Shown here: positions 46,533 to 56,207 of the stretch, in pieces | Position numbering within the stretch: position 1 is the first letter of the stretch | Layout: each line of letters opens with the position of its first letter | Assembly (NCBI RefSeq): GCF_019793435.1 | Contig: NZ_JAILYH010000007.1 | Coordinates: 124,001-188,000 of the forward strand | Length of the DNA: 64,000 nucleotides | Source of the DNA: Rhizobium redzepovicii | GTDB taxonomy: Bacteria > Pseudomonadota > Alphaproteobacteria > Rhizobiales > Rhizobiaceae | Direction: 5' to 3' | Program-made: the position numbers and the translations under genes | Notes under the pieces: model-generated | Database searches by the model: none | Told to the model about the DNA's origin: nothing | Seen by the model: only the letters and a program-made list of their open reading frames with translations

Positions 46533-47009
46533 ATGATATCGGCGGACAGGACAGACGCTGCGTCACAGACGGCATCCGGGCGCAAACGCGCCGCCGATCT
46601 GCTGGCGCGCGCGGAACGCAGCGAACTCTCGGCAGTCTGGGATGCGTTGCCGCAAAAGCCTGCGGCGCATCCGGTGCGCGGACCGGAGACGGGGCTGGTG
46701 ATGGTGCGCGGCCGCATCGGCGGCGGCGGCGCTCCCTTCAATTTCGGCGAAGTGACGGTGACCCGGGCCACGGTCCGGCTCGACTCCGGCTCGGTCGGTC
46801 ATGCTCAGGCGCTCGGCACCGATCGCGAGAAGGCCCGGCTGGCAGCGATCTTCGATGCGCTGTGGCAGGACGAGGCGACGCAGGATTTCGTCGAACAGGC
46901 ATTGCTTCTGCCGATCACTGAGCGGCTCGCCACGGCCGAACGCCGCAAGGCGGAGGAGACGGCGGCCACCCGCGTCGACTTCTTCACCATGGTCAGGGGA
47001 GACAACTGA
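46533..47009 (+). CDS. phnG: C-P lyase complex subunit PhnG
   Basis: Small subunit of the PhnGHIJ carbon-phosphorus lyase core complex, 158 residues. The family segments LARAERSELSAVWDAL (about 22-37) and GGGGAPFNFGEVTVTRATVR (about 64-83) are both clear. In the known complex PhnG binds PhnI and helps form ribose-triphosphate phosphonate. It is first of a tightly overlapping run; its stop overlaps the phnH start as TGATG. Confidence 0.95.
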   Translation: MISADRTDAASQTASGRKRAADLLARAERSELSAVWDALPQKPAAHPVRGPETGLVMVRGRIGGGGAPFNFGEVTVTRATVRLDSGSVGHAQALGTDREKARLAAIFDALWQDEATQDFVEQALLLPITERLATAERRKAEETAATRVDFFTMVRGDN

Positions 47010-47617
47010 TGGGCCCGAAGACAGAAGCCTTGACCGGCGGCTTTGCCGACCCGGTCTTCCACGCCCAAAGTGTCTTCAAGATGCTGATGGACGGCATGGC
47101 CCGCCCCGGCATGATCCAGACCGTCCAGCCCGAGGCCGCGCCGCCGGCCCCCCTTGGCAGTGCCGCTGGCGCGATCGCGCTCACACTTTGCGACCACGAC
47201 ACACCAGTCTGGCTTTCCCAGGGGCTTGCGAAATCGGCCGTGCCGGAGTGGCTCGGTTTCCACACCGGCGCGCCGCTGACCACGGAGAAGGCCGAGGCAC
47301 GCTTCGCCTTCACGGAAGCCGGTACCACGCTTTGCCCCTTCAGCCTCTTCGCCTCAGGCACGCAGGAATATCCCGACCGTTCGACGACGCTCGTGATCGA
47401 ACTTTCCGCACTCGAGGGTGGGCGCAGGCTGGCGCTGATGGGTCCCGGGATTCAGAGTGTGACGGAAATCGCGCCTGTCGGCCTGCAGGAGACTTTCCTG
47501 CGGCTCTGGACCGAAAACCGCGGGCTCTTCCCGCGCGGCATCGACATCGTGCTGACATCGGGCAATCGCTTACTCTGCCTGCCGCGCACCACCAAGATCA
47601 CAGCAATGGAGATCTGA
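47009..47617 (+). CDS. phnH: C-P lyase complex subunit PhnH
   Basis: PhnH subunit of 202 residues. N-terminal GGFADPVFHAQSVFKMLMDG and following MARPGMIQ (about 12-40) match the conserved PhnH entry; the middle has LCDHDTPVW and the C terminus GIDIVLTSGNRLLCLPRTTK. PhnH has a PRTase-like fold without that activity and completes the core complex. It is coupled to phnG by overlap and followed 4 bases later by phnI. Confidence 0.95.
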   Translation: MGPKTEALTGGFADPVFHAQSVFKMLMDGMARPGMIQTVQPEAAPPAPLGSAAGAIALTLCDHDTPVWLSQGLAKSAVPEWLGFHTGAPLTTEKAEARFAFTEAGTTLCPFSLFASGTQEYPDRSTTLVIELSALEGGRRLALMGPGIQSVTEIAPVGLQETFLRLWTENRGLFPRGIDIVLTSGNRLLCLPRTTKITAMEI

Positions 47618-47621
47618 GCTC

Positions 47622-48728
47622 ATGTATGTTGCCGTCAAAGGTGGCGAGGCCGCCATCGCCAATGCCCACCGCCTGCTGGCAGACCGCCGTCGCGGCGACC
47701 GTTCGCTGCCGGCGATCGGCATCGACCAGATCGTGGCGCAGCTGGCGCTCGCCGTCGACCGGGTGATGGCCGAGGCCTCGCTTTTCGACCGCACGCTAGC
47801 CGCACTCGCCGTTCGCCAGTCGCGCGGCGATATGATCGAGGCGATCTTCCTGCTGCGCGCCTATCGCACGACGCTGCCGCGCTTCGGCTATTCCAGGCCG
47901 CTCGACACGGCTGATATGACGATCGAACGGCGGATCTCGGCGACCTACAAGGATCTGCCGGGCGGCCAGCTTCTCGGGCCCACTTTCGATTATACCCACC
48001 GCCTGCTCGATCCCTCGCTGCTTGAGGACGAAACGGTCGAGGCGCCTGCCCAGCGCGCCGCCGAAACCGGCCGCGTCATGCGGGTCTCCGAGATCCTCGG
48101 CGAGGAAGGCCTGATCGAGGCCGACGGCGACATGCCCGAAGATCACGAGATCGGCGACCTGACCCGCGAGCCGATGGAATTCCCGATGACCCGCGACCTG
48201 CGCCTGCAGGCACTGGCCCGCGGCGACGAAGGCTTCCTGCTGGCGCTCGGTTATTCCACCCAGCGCGGCTATGGCCGCAATCACCCCTTCACCGGGGAAA
48301 TTCGCATCGGCGAGGTCGAGGTGGAATTCGACGTGCCGGAACTCGGCTTCGCCGTCTCGCTCGGCGTGATCCAGGTCACCGAATGCCAGATGGTCAACCA
48401 GTTCAAGGGCTCCGCCAAGGCGCCGCCGCAGTTTACCCGCGGCTACGGCCTGGTCTTCGGCCAGAGCGAGCGCAAGGCGATGGCGATGTCGCTGGTCGAT
48501 CGCGCGCTTCGCGCCGAAGAGCTCGGCGAGGATATCACCGCGCCGGCGCAGGACGAGGAATTCGTCATCTCCCATTCCGACAACGTCCAGGCGACCGGCT
48601 TCGTCGAGCACCTGAAGCTCCCGCATTATGTGGACTTCCAGGCCGAACTCGATCTCGTCCGCCGCATGCGCCGCGAATTCGAAGCCGCCCGCAGCAGCGG
48701 CGAAGACATGAAGGAAGCCGCCGAATGA
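47622..48728 (+). CDS. phnI: C-P lyase complex subunit PhnI
   Basis: Nucleosidase-like subunit of 368 residues that, with PhnG, PhnH and PhnL, joins phosphonate to ribose of ATP with loss of adenine. N-terminal MYVAVKGGEAAIANAHRLL and IDQIVAQLALAVDRVMAEAS are typical, as are the central LPRFGYSRPL and GFLLALGYSTQRGYGRNHPF. Length agrees with family (about 355-370). It overlaps phnJ by four bases. Confidence 0.96.
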   Translation: MYVAVKGGEAAIANAHRLLADRRRGDRSLPAIGIDQIVAQLALAVDRVMAEASLFDRTLAALAVRQSRGDMIEAIFLLRAYRTTLPRFGYSRPLDTADMTIERRISATYKDLPGGQLLGPTFDYTHRLLDPSLLEDETVEAPAQRAAETGRVMRVSEILGEEGLIEADGDMPEDHEIGDLTREPMEFPMTRDLRLQALARGDEGFLLALGYSTQRGYGRNHPFTGEIRIGEVEVEFDVPELGFAVSLGVIQVTECQMVNQFKGSAKAPPQFTRGYGLVFGQSERKAMAMSLVDRALRAEELGEDITAPAQDEEFVISHSDNVQATGFVEHLKLPHYVDFQAELDLVRRMRREFEAARSSGEDMKEAAE

Positions 48729-49600
48729 GCGATCTGGCCAGCTACAACTTCGCCTATCTCGACGAACAGACCAAGCGGATGATCCGCCGCGCCATCCTGA
48801 AGGCGATCGCCATTCCGGGCTATCAGGTTCCTTTCGCCTCGCGTGAAATGCCCATGCCCTATGGCTGGGGCACCGGCGGCGTGCAGGTGACGGCCTCGAT
48901 CATCGGGCCCGACGACGTGCTGAAGGTCATCGACCAGGGCGCCGACGACACGACCAATGCCGTTTCCATCCGCGCCTTTTTCCAGAAGGTCGCCAATGTC
49001 GCGGTGACGACGCATACCAAGGATGCGACGATCATCCAGACGCGCCACCGCATTCCCGAAGAAAAGCTCGGGGTCGGGCAGGTGCTCGTCTACCAGGTGC
49101 CGATCCCCGAGCCGCTCCGCTTCCTCGAGCCGCGTGAGACCGAGACGCGCAAGATGCACGCGCTCGAAGAATACGGTCTCATGCATGTGAAGCTCTACGA
49201 GGATATCGCCCATAACGGCCGCATCTCGCGGACTTACGCCTATCCGGTGAAGGTCCACGGCCGCTATGTCATGGACCCGTCGCCGACGCCGAAATTCGAC
49301 AATCCGAAGATGCACATGTCGGAGGCGCTGCAGCTCTTCGGCGCCGGCCGCGAGAAGCGCATCTATGCGGTTCCGCCCTATACCGACGTCGTCAGCCTGG
49401 ATTTCGAGGACTATCCCTTCGATATCCAGCGTTTCGATAAACCCTGCGCCCTCTGCGGTGCCGAGGATGTCTATCTCGACGAAGTGGTTCTCGACGACAA
49501 GGGCGGGCGGATGTTCGTCTGCTCCGACACCGATCATTGCGAAGACCGCCGCGCGCACGGACATGCCGGCGAGATGCTGGCCCGGGAGGCTGCAGAATGA
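48725..49600 (+). CDS. phnJ: Carbon-phosphorus lyase, radical SAM subunit PhnJ
   Basis: Catalytic subunit of 291 residues that breaks the C-P bond with a 4Fe-4S cluster and S-adenosylmethionine. The four conserved cysteines are at about 241, 244, 266 and 272 (spacing C-x2-C-x21-C-x5-C), the non-canonical radical SAM arrangement of PhnJ. N-terminal SYNFAYLDEQTKRMIRRAIL is typical. All key residues are intact, so the system should be functional. The ATG at 48725 overlaps the phnI stop, and the stop overlaps the phnK start. Confidence 0.97.
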   Translation: MSDLASYNFAYLDEQTKRMIRRAILKAIAIPGYQVPFASREMPMPYGWGTGGVQVTASIIGPDDVLKVIDQGADDTTNAVSIRAFFQKVANVAVTTHTKDATIIQTRHRIPEEKLGVGQVLVYQVPIPEPLRFLEPRETETRKMHALEEYGLMHVKLYEDIAHNGRISRTYAYPVKVHGRYVMDPSPTPKFDNPKMHMSEALQLFGAGREKRIYAVPPYTDVVSLDFEDYPFDIQRFDKPCALCGAEDVYLDEVVLDDKGGRMFVCSDTDHCEDRRAHGHAGEMLAREAAE

Positions 49601-50373
49601 GCGATATCCCGCTTCTCAAAGTCCATGACGTTTCGAAATTCTACGGCAGCCGCATCGGCTGCCGCGATGTCTCCTTCGATCTCTGGCCGGGCGAAGTGCT
49701 GGCCATCGTCGGCGAGTCCGGCTCCGGCAAGACGACGCTGCTGAATTGCCTCTCCACCCGGCTGCTGCCGACCACCGGCAGCGTCGAATATCACATGCGC
49801 GACGGCAGCTACCGCGATCTCTACCGCATGAACGAAGCCGAGCGGCGTTTCCTGATGCGCACCGACTGGGGCTTCGTGCACCAGAATCCGGCTGACGGCC
49901 TGCGCATGGCGGTGTCGGCGGGCGCCAACGTCGGCGAACGGCTGATGGCGATCGGCGACCGGCACTACGGCAAGATCCGCGCCTCGGCGATCGACTGGCT
50001 GGAACGTGTCGAGATCGATGCCGACCGCATCGACGACCAGCCGCGCGCCTTTTCCGGCGGCATGCGCCAGCGCCTGCAGATCGCCCGCAATCTCGTCACC
50101 GGCCCGCGCCTCGTCTTCATGGACGAACCCACCGGCGGCCTCGACGTCTCGGTGCAAGCGCGCCTGCTCGATCTGGTGCGCGGCCTCGTTAACGATCTCG
50201 GGCTCTCGGCGATCGTCGTCACCCACGATCTCGCCGTCGCCCGCCTGCTCTCGCACCGGATGATGGTGATGAAAGACGGCTACGTCATCGAACACGGGCT
50301 CACCGACCGGGTGCTCGACGATCCGCGCGAACCCTACACGCAGCTGCTGGTCTCCTCGATCCTGCAGGTCTGA
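49597..50373 (+). CDS. phnK: C-P lyase accessory ATPase PhnK
   Basis: ABC-type ATPase of 258 residues that docks on the PhnGHIJ core rather than on a membrane permease. Walker [10 protein letters not shown] (about 41-49), signature FSGGMRQRLQIARNL (about 152-166), Walker B LVFMDEPTGGLD and the switch histidine in VVTHDLAVA are complete. It shares four bases with phnJ. The long insert around TDWGFVHQNPADGLRM, the Q-loop region, is usual for PhnK. Confidence 0.95.
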   Translation: MSDIPLLKVHDVSKFYGSRIGCRDVSFDLWPGEVLAIVGESGSGKTTLLNCLSTRLLPTTGSVEYHMRDGSYRDLYRMNEAERRFLMRTDWGFVHQNPADGLRMAVSAGANVGERLMAIGDRHYGKIRASAIDWLERVEIDADRIDDQPRAFSGGMRQRLQIARNLVTGPRLVFMDEPTGGLDVSVQARLLDLVRGLVNDLGLSAIVVTHDLAVARLLSHRMMVMKDGYVIEHGLTDRVLDDPREPYTQLLVSSILQV

Positions 50374-50410
50374 GCGCCACTGCAGGTCAAAAACCAGGAA
50401 AGAAGACATC

Positions 50411-51118
50411 ATGCCAACGCCCCTCGTCGTTTCCGAAGTCTCGAAAAGCTTCACCATGCATCTGCGCGACGGCATCCGGCTGCCCGTCGTTTCCAATGTC
50501 GCCTTCTCGGTCGCCTCAGGCGAATGCGTCGTGCTCGGCGGCCCATCGGGCGTCGGCAAGAGCTCGCTGCTGAAGATGATCTACGGCAATTATGCTGTCG
50601 ACACCGGCCAGATCCTCATTCGTCACGACGGACGCATCGTCGATCTCGCCGCCGCCGATCCGCGCACCGTGCTCCACGTGCGGCGCCATACGCTCGGTTA
50701 CGTCAGCCAGTTCCTGCGTACCGTGCCTCGCGTCGCGGCGATCGACGTGGTCGCCGAACCGCTGGTGGCGCGCGGCGAGGACGCCGGCACGGCGCGGGAA
50801 AAGGCCGGCGCCCTGCTTGCCAGGCTCAACCTGCCGGAAGCGCTCTGGCAGCTTCCGCCCGCCACTTTCTCCGGCGGCGAACAGCAGCGTGTCAACATCG
50901 CCCGCGGCTTCATCACCGAACACAGAATCCTGCTCCTCGACGAACCCACCGCCTCGCTCGACGCCCGGAACCGTGCCGTCGTCGTCGGCATGATCGAGGA
51001 AAAGAAGCAGGCGGGCGTCGCCCTTCTCGGCATCTTCCACGACGGGGAAGTACGCGAGGCGGTCGCCGACCGCATTCTCGACGTTCAGCTCTTCTCTCCC
51101 GGAAAGATCGCCGCATGA
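50411..51118 (+). CDS. phnL: C-P lyase accessory ATPase PhnL
   Basis: ABC-type ATPase of 235 residues needed in the first steps of C-P lyase. Walker [14 protein letters not shown] (about 42-54), signature [15 protein letters not shown] and Walker [13 protein letters not shown] are complete. It lies 37 bases after phnK with its own GGAAAG ribosome site and overlaps the acyltransferase gene as ATGA. Confidence 0.95.
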   Translation: MPTPLVVSEVSKSFTMHLRDGIRLPVVSNVAFSVASGECVVLGGPSGVGKSSLLKMIYGNYAVDTGQILIRHDGRIVDLAAADPRTVLHVRRHTLGYVSQFLRTVPRVAAIDVVAEPLVARGEDAGTAREKAGALLARLNLPEALWQLPPATFSGGEQQRVNIARGFITEHRILLLDEPTASLDARNRAVVVGMIEEKKQAGVALLGIFHDGEVREAVADRILDVQLFSPGKIAA

Positions 51119-51732
51119 ACCGCAAGCTGGGTATCGAGCCCTCTATCCATGAGACAGCCTCCGTCAGCGAGTCCAGCTTCGGACGCTATACGGAGGTTTC
51201 CGAACGCTGCCGCATCAGCGAGGCGACCTTCGGCGACTATTCCTACATCATGCAGGACGGCTCCGTCTGGTGCGCGACGATCGGCAAGTTCGTCAATATC
51301 GCCGCCGCCGTGCGCATCAATGCCACCAATCATCCGACCTGGCGGGCGACGCTGCATCATTTCACCTACCGCGCCGCCGATTACTGGCCGGACGGCGACA
51401 TGGAGGAGGACTTCTTCGCCTGGCGGCGCGCAAACCGCGTGACGGTCGGGAATGACGTCTGGATCGGCCATGGGGCGACCCTCCTGCCGGGCGTCACCGT
51501 CGGCAACGGCGCGGTGATCGGCGCCGGCGCCGTCGTCTCGAAGGACGTGGCGGCCTACTCGATCGTCGGCGGCGTGCCGGCTAAATTGATCCGCGAGCGC
51601 TTTCCGAAAGCGGTCGGCGAGCGTATGGACAGGCTTGGCTGGTGGGACTGGGACCATGACCTTCTGCGCCAGGCGTTGCAGGATTTTCGCAACCTGAGCG
51701 CGGAAGATTTTCTAGCGAGATACGGTGGATAA
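51115..51732 (+). CDS. Hexapeptide-repeat acyltransferase of the phn operon
   Basis: Left-handed beta-helix acetyltransferase-like protein of 205 residues. Hexapeptide repeats run through about 10-75 and again through [20 protein letters not shown] and [20 protein letters not shown] (about 105-140). This architecture matches the phosphonate-operon family of putative acetyltransferases (TIGR03308 type), unrelated to GNAT-type PhnO. It overlaps phnL by four bases. Proposed role is acetylation of aminoalkylphosphonates for detoxification or processing; this is inferred from position only. Confidence 0.88.
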   Translation: MNRKLGIEPSIHETASVSESSFGRYTEVSERCRISEATFGDYSYIMQDGSVWCATIGKFVNIAAAVRINATNHPTWRATLHHFTYRAADYWPDGDMEEDFFAWRRANRVTVGNDVWIGHGATLLPGVTVGNGAVIGAGAVVSKDVAAYSIVGGVPAKLIRERFPKAVGERMDRLGWWDWDHDLLRQALQDFRNLSAEDFLARYGG

Positions 51733-51765
51733 ACCTCCGATATAGGCACGGAGAATTGTGACACG

Positions 51766-51783
51766 AACTACACAAATATGACA
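51766..51783 (-). promoter_or_regulatory. Weak PHO-box-like sequence upstream of phnC
   Basis: On the reverse strand TGTCATA and TGTAGTT are spaced at an 11-base period; only the first is a good PHO half-site. It lies about 65-80 bases before phnC. It could give the importer its own phosphate control, but the second half is poor. Confidence 0.35.
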
Positions 51784-51847
51784 TGCGAGGTTCATCAAGC
51801 GGGACTAATGCGATCCTGACCAAAGGACTGGATCGCAAGGGAAGAGC

Positions 51848-52696
51848 ATGATGTTCGAGCTCAAGAATGTCACACGCCGTTTCGGAAAAAAGCTCGCCGT
51901 CGATTCCGTCACGCTCGCCATCCCGCAGGGCCAGATGGTCGGCATCATCGGCCGCTCCGGCGCCGGCAAGTCGACGCTGCTGCGGATGATCAACCGGCTG
52001 CAGGAGCCGAGCTCCGGCTCCATTCATTTCGCCGGCGTCGAGGTTTCCGGGCTTCGCGGCGGGGCGCTGCGCAACTGGCAGCGCGACTGCGCAATGATCT
52101 TCCAGCAGTTCAACCTGGTGCCACGCCTGGATGTCCTCACCAATGTCATGCTCGGCCGCCTTAACCACCGCTCGACGCTTCTCAGCCTCCTCAACATCTT
52201 CACCCGCGAGGAACGTGTGCATGCGATCGCAGCGCTCGAACGCCTCGGCATCGAGCAGACGGCGTTGCAGCCAGCCGGCACGCTGTCCGGCGGCCAGCAG
52301 CAGCGCGTGGCGATCGCGCGGGCGCTGATGCAGAACCCGAAGATGGTTCTTGCCGACGAGCCGATTGCCTCGCTCGATCCGCTGAATGCCAAGATCGTCA
52401 TGGATGCGCTGCGCGATATCAACGAGCGCGAGGGCATCACCGTCATCACCAACCTTCATACGCTCGATACCGCCCGCAACTATTGTGAGCGCATCGTCGG
52501 CATGGCCGGCGGCTGTGTCGTCTTCGACGGCAAGGGCTCGGAACTGACCGCCGAGGCGGTGAAGGCGATCTACGGGACGGACAGGGATGGTGCCGGCATC
52601 GACGAAACGATGACCTCGACATCCATCAATCCGGCTACCGAGCGGGCAGACAATCAATCCGCCGGCACCCAACCGCTGGCGCTGGCCGGCCTCTGA
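51848..52696 (+). CDS. phnC: Phosphonate ABC importer ATPase PhnC
   Basis: ATPase of 282 residues for phosphonate uptake. Two adjacent ATG codons (51848, 51851) follow GGGAAGAGC. Walker [13 protein letters not shown] (about 36-47), signature [16 protein letters not shown] (about 143-158) and Walker [13 protein letters not shown] are intact. The C terminus has about 40 extra residues after the usual PhnC end, rich in Thr, Ser and Asn. It begins the importer set after a 115-base gap. Confidence 0.95.
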   Translation: MMFELKNVTRRFGKKLAVDSVTLAIPQGQMVGIIGRSGAGKSTLLRMINRLQEPSSGSIHFAGVEVSGLRGGALRNWQRDCAMIFQQFNLVPRLDVLTNVMLGRLNHRSTLLSLLNIFTREERVHAIAALERLGIEQTALQPAGTLSGGQQQRVAIARALMQNPKMVLADEPIASLDPLNAKIVMDALRDINEREGITVITNLHTLDTARNYCERIVGMAGGCVVFDGKGSELTAEAVKAIYGTDRDGAGIDETMTSTSINPATERADNQSAGTQPLALAGL

Positions 52697-52783
52697 GCGA
52701 GGCGGCCGCGATCGAACGCCCGCGTCAAGGGCACACTTCTTCGTAACGGAAGACCGGGGGCACCGGTCAATAGGAGAGACGAC

Positions 52784-53689
52784 ATGTTGAAGAAAGCACT
52801 CTTTGCGGCAACGGCGCTCTTCGCGCTCGCCGGCGCTGCCCATGCAGCCGATCTCAAGGAATTCCGCATCGGCATTCTCGGCGGCGAAAACGAAACCGAC
52901 CGCTTGCGCAACTATACCTGCCTTGCCGACCACCTGAAGCAGGAATTCGGCTTCGAGAAGGTGTCGCTGTTCCCCGCCGCCGATTATGACGGCGTTATCC
53001 AGGGCCTGCTCGGCGGCACGCTCGACTTCGCCGAACTCGGCGCTTCCGGCTACGCAGCCGTCTCGATCAAGGATCCGAAGGCCGTTACGCCGATCCTGAC
53101 GACGCAGCAGAAGGACGGCTCGACCGGCTACTACTCGATCGGACTGGCGCTCAAGTCCTCCGGCATCAAGACCATCCAGGACGCCAAGGGCAAGAAGCTC
53201 GGCTACGCCGATCCGGACTCCACCTCGGGCTATCTCGTGCCGCTGACCCAGATCCCGAAGGACACGGGCATGCCGAACGACAAGTTCTTCGCCTCGACCC
53301 AGTTCAACGGCGGCCATGAGAACAACCTTCTCGCCGCTTACGACGGCAAGGTCGACGTCGCCGTCGACGATTCCTCGGGCATCGGCGAATTCAAGGACGG
53401 CTACACCTCCGGCACCTTCCGCAAGGAAGTCGACAAGGGCGCCGTCGATCCGAACAAGCTGGTCGAAGTCTGGCGCTCGCCGCTGATCCCGAACGGGCCG
53501 CTCGTCGTTCGCAACGCGCTCGGCCAGGACTGGCAGACGAAGCTCGCAGCCTTCTTCACGGCTCTGCCTGAGAAGGATCACAAGTGCTTCGCAGCTGTCG
53601 AAGGCGGCGACTACAAGGGTTACGTCCCGGTCAAGCACGACTTCTACAATGCCGTCGTCGAAGTCCGTAAGGCTGCCATCGGCGGCTGA
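52784..53689 (+). CDS. phnD: Phosphonate-binding protein PhnD
   Basis: Periplasmic binding protein of 301 residues. Signal peptide about 1-22 (ending GAAHAA). The mature protein shows FRIGILGGENETDRL at its start and the ligand-cleft segment YADPDSTSGYLVPLTQI (about 144-160), with conserved Ser-Thr-Ser for phosphonate oxygens. AGGAGAG gives a strong ribosome site. A hairpin follows the stop, consistent with higher expression than the permeases. Confidence 0.96.
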   Translation: MLKKALFAATALFALAGAAHAADLKEFRIGILGGENETDRLRNYTCLADHLKQEFGFEKVSLFPAADYDGVIQGLLGGTLDFAELGASGYAAVSIKDPKAVTPILTTQQKDGSTGYYSIGLALKSSGIKTIQDAKGKKLGYADPDSTSGYLVPLTQIPKDTGMPNDKFFASTQFNGGHENNLLAAYDGKVDVAVDDSSGIGEFKDGYTSGTFRKEVDKGAVDPNKLVEVWRSPLIPNGPLVVRNALGQDWQTKLAAFFTALPEKDHKCFAAVEGGDYKGYVPVKHDFYNAVVEVRKAAIGG

Positions 53690-53707
53690 TCGGCTTTTGG
53701 AATGCGG

Positions 53708-53731
53708 GGCGGCCGGAAACGGCCGCCTTTT
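53708..53731 (+). terminator. Attenuator hairpin between phnD and the first phnE
   Basis: GGCGGCCG and CGGCCGCC form an 8-bp GC stem with a GAAA tetraloop, followed by TTTTAT. It starts 19 bases past the phnD stop and ends 24 bases before phnE. Partial termination here would favour binding protein over permease. Confidence 0.88.
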
Positions 53732-53754
53732 ATGTTTGATCGGGCGAGGCGTCC

Positions 53755-54714
53755 ATGACTGTTGCCGATACACAGCCGCATATGCAGAGCACCAGGGAGA
53801 TCCGCACCGCCTGGGAGCGGATGGTCGCCAGGCGCCGCTTCTACACCATCCTCGGCCTGGTTATTCTGATTGCGGCTTTCGCAAGCTCCGTTCGCTTCGC
53901 CGACGAGAGCAATGCCGGCCATTTCTTCGACCGCCTGCCGCATCTTTTCGATTTCTTGAGCTGGCTCATCCCTAAGGATTGGAACGACGTCTGGCGCGCG
54001 CTGTTCGACATTGCGAGCGCAAACGACAAGGGCGGCGAAGAATTCAATTTCGACAAGGGCCGCGTCTACGTCTGGGGCGCCTTCTATATCCCTGAATATT
54101 TCGAACTGATGATCGTGACGATCAACGTGGCGCTGATTTCGACGATCGTCGCCTTCATCTTTGCCGTTCCCTTGAGCTTCTTTGCCGCGCGCAACCTGAC
54201 GAGTTCATGGCCGCTGCGCATCTTCACCAAGCGCCTGATGGAATTCCTGCGCGCCTTCCCCGAGATCGTCATCGCCGGCCTGTTTTCGGCGATCCTGTCG
54301 ATCGGGCCGGTCGCCGCCATCATCGCCATAACCCTGCACACGATCGGCGCGCTCGGCAAACTCTTCTACGAGGTGGCCGAAAATATCGACATGAAGCCGC
54401 ATGAGGGCATGAAAGCCGTCGGCGCCAACTGGTGGGAGCGGGTGCGCTTCGCCGCCGTGCCGCAGGTGCTGCCGAATTTCACCTCCTATGCGCTCTTACG
54501 CCTCGAGATCAACGTGCGTGCCTCGACCATTATCGGCGCCGTCGGCGGCGGCGGCATCGGCGAGGAGCTGAAGCTTTCGATCTCGCGTGGTTTCGGCGCC
54601 AAGACGATGGCGCTCGTTTTGATGCTGTTCGTGACGATCGTCGCCGTCGACCAATTCTCCGCATGGCTGCGCCGCCGCCTCGTCGGCGAGCACGCCTTCC
54701 TCCTGCAACATTGA
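53755..54714 (+). CDS. phnE: Phosphonate ABC importer permease PhnE, first copy
   Basis: Permease of 319 residues. A first helix (about 29-46) and a periplasmic stretch of about 70 residues are followed by five helices starting near 118. The coupling segment is KAVGANWWERVRFAAVPQVLP, split here as VGANWWERV. It pairs with the second PhnE gene eight bases downstream to form a heterodimeric channel. Confidence 0.94.
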   Translation: MTVADTQPHMQSTREIRTAWERMVARRRFYTILGLVILIAAFASSVRFADESNAGHFFDRLPHLFDFLSWLIPKDWNDVWRALFDIASANDKGGEEFNFDKGRVYVWGAFYIPEYFELMIVTINVALISTIVAFIFAVPLSFFAARNLTSSWPLRIFTKRLMEFLRAFPEIVIAGLFSAILSIGPVAAIIAITLHTIGALGKLFYEVAENIDMKPHEGMKAVGANWWERVRFAAVPQVLPNFTSYALLRLEINVRASTIIGAVGGGGIGEELKLSISRGFGAKTMALVLMLFVTIVAVDQFSAWLRRRLVGEHAFLLQH

Positions 54715-54721
54715 GGCCGCC

Positions 54722-56065
54722 ATGACGGTGATCGACGCCAACCGCATGCACGAAATCGAAGCGCGCTATCCGGAATATTTCCACCGCTCGTTCCGCCAGC
54801 GTTTCGGCGGGCTGATGATCCTAATCGCGACGCTGCTCTACAGTCTCTATGCCGTCTGGTTCTTCGACCTGCCCAAGCTTTTCGCCGAAGCCCATTGGGA
54901 ACGCGTCGGCATTTATCTCAGCCAATGGGTGAGCTACGACGTTCAGCCGGAATTCCGCATCGAGGACGACGGCTCGATCGACATCCGCTATCCGCGCTTC
55001 TCGCCGCTCGGCGACAATCCGCATCCGGACTGGCTGGTCAACAATCCCGACGGCAGCATCACCGTGTCGATCAGCGGCACCAGCCGTACGGTCACCGTTT
55101 CGAAGAGCCAGACGGTCGTCACCGCCCACGGCATCACCGTTCCGGTCGATGTTTCGAGCGGTGCGCCTGAGGTGGTCGGACCAGTGCCCGGCTGGATGAC
55201 CGTCTATAACGACAATGTGCTTGCCGATCTCGGATTTGCCGGCAATGTCAGCATCTCAGTCGACCGAGTGAAGATCCGCAAACGTTTCATCGGCTGGGCA
55301 AATTTCATCTTCGACACGCAGTCGTCCTTCTTCGACAAGCCGCTCGGCGAGGTCGTCGGCCTCATCGTCTCCGGGCCGCGCATCAAGCCCGACCAGTCCA
55401 ACCTGTCGCTCGCCTTCGACGACATCTGGAACAACAGCGAATGGCAGCATGGCGACGTCTGGACCAAACTTTTCCAGACGATCGTCATGGCATTCCTCGG
55501 AACGCTGCTGGGGTCGCTCGCCGCTTTCCCGCTCGCCTTCCTGGCGGCACGCAACATCACGCCGAACCGGCTCCTCAATCAGATCCTCAAGCGTTTCTTC
55601 GACTTCCTTCGTTCGGTCGACATGCTGATCTGGGCGCTGTTCCTGACACGCGCCTTCGGGCCCGGCCCGCTTGCCGGCAGCGGCGCGATCTTCCTCACCG
55701 AGACCGGCACACTCGGCAAGCTCTATTCCGAAGGGCTGGAGAATATCGACAACAAGCAGCGGGAAGGCATCAAATCGACCGGCGCTCAAACCGTGCTGGT
55801 CCATCGTTACGGCATTATGCCGCAGATCGTTCCCGTCATCGTCAGCCAGACGCTCTACCAATGGGAATCGAACGTGCGTGGCGCGACGATTATCGGCGCC
55901 GTCGGCGCCGGCGGCATTGGTCTCAAACTCTGGGAGGCGATGCGCACCAACGCCAACTGGGAAAACGTCGCCTACATGGTCATCCTGATCCTGATCGTCG
56001 TCTTCCTTTTCGACGCCGCCTCGAACGCGCTGCGCCACCGGCTGATGGGCACGAAAACCCACTGA
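54722..56065 (+). CDS. phnE: Phosphonate ABC importer permease PhnE, second copy with a large insertion
   Basis: Permease of 447 residues, far longer than typical PhnE (about 260-320). The first helix is at about 31-49 and the next at about 251-275; between them lies a periplasmic segment of about 200 residues, with a beta-rich, Ser/Thr/Val-rich part near 75-190. The C-terminal permease core is normal, with the coupling segment KSTGAQTVLVHRYGIMPQ. The insertion is not seen in the first PhnE and may contact PhnD or the ligand. Confidence 0.93.
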   Translation: MTVIDANRMHEIEARYPEYFHRSFRQRFGGLMILIATLLYSLYAVWFFDLPKLFAEAHWERVGIYLSQWVSYDVQPEFRIEDDGSIDIRYPRFSPLGDNPHPDWLVNNPDGSITVSISGTSRTVTVSKSQTVVTAHGITVPVDVSSGAPEVVGPVPGWMTVYNDNVLADLGFAGNVSISVDRVKIRKRFIGWANFIFDTQSSFFDKPLGEVVGLIVSGPRIKPDQSNLSLAFDDIWNNSEWQHGDVWTKLFQTIVMAFLGTLLGSLAAFPLAFLAARNITPNRLLNQILKRFFDFLRSVDMLIWALFLTRAFGPGPLAGSGAIFLTETGTLGKLYSEGLENIDNKQREGIKSTGAQTVLVHRYGIMPQIVPVIVSQTLYQWESNVRGATIIGAVGAGGIGLKLWEAMRTNANWENVAYMVILILIVVFLFDAASNALRHRLMGTKTH

Positions 56066-56207
56066 TCCATCGGCTGGAAAGGCCGTGGCGGCGCTGCCGC
56101 CATCATCATTCTGTCACGGAAATCTTTTAGCCGGGAGCCTGCTTGCGGTTCGCCGCCAAATCACTGCACATTGCGCTCCCCGTTCGACGATCCCCAGGAT
56201 AAAAGCC

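Noticed and set aside
51581..53773. Long reverse frame of 730 codons over phnC and phnD
   Set aside because: Both opposite-strand genes have full catalytic or binding motifs; the reverse frame is a codon-bias shadow.
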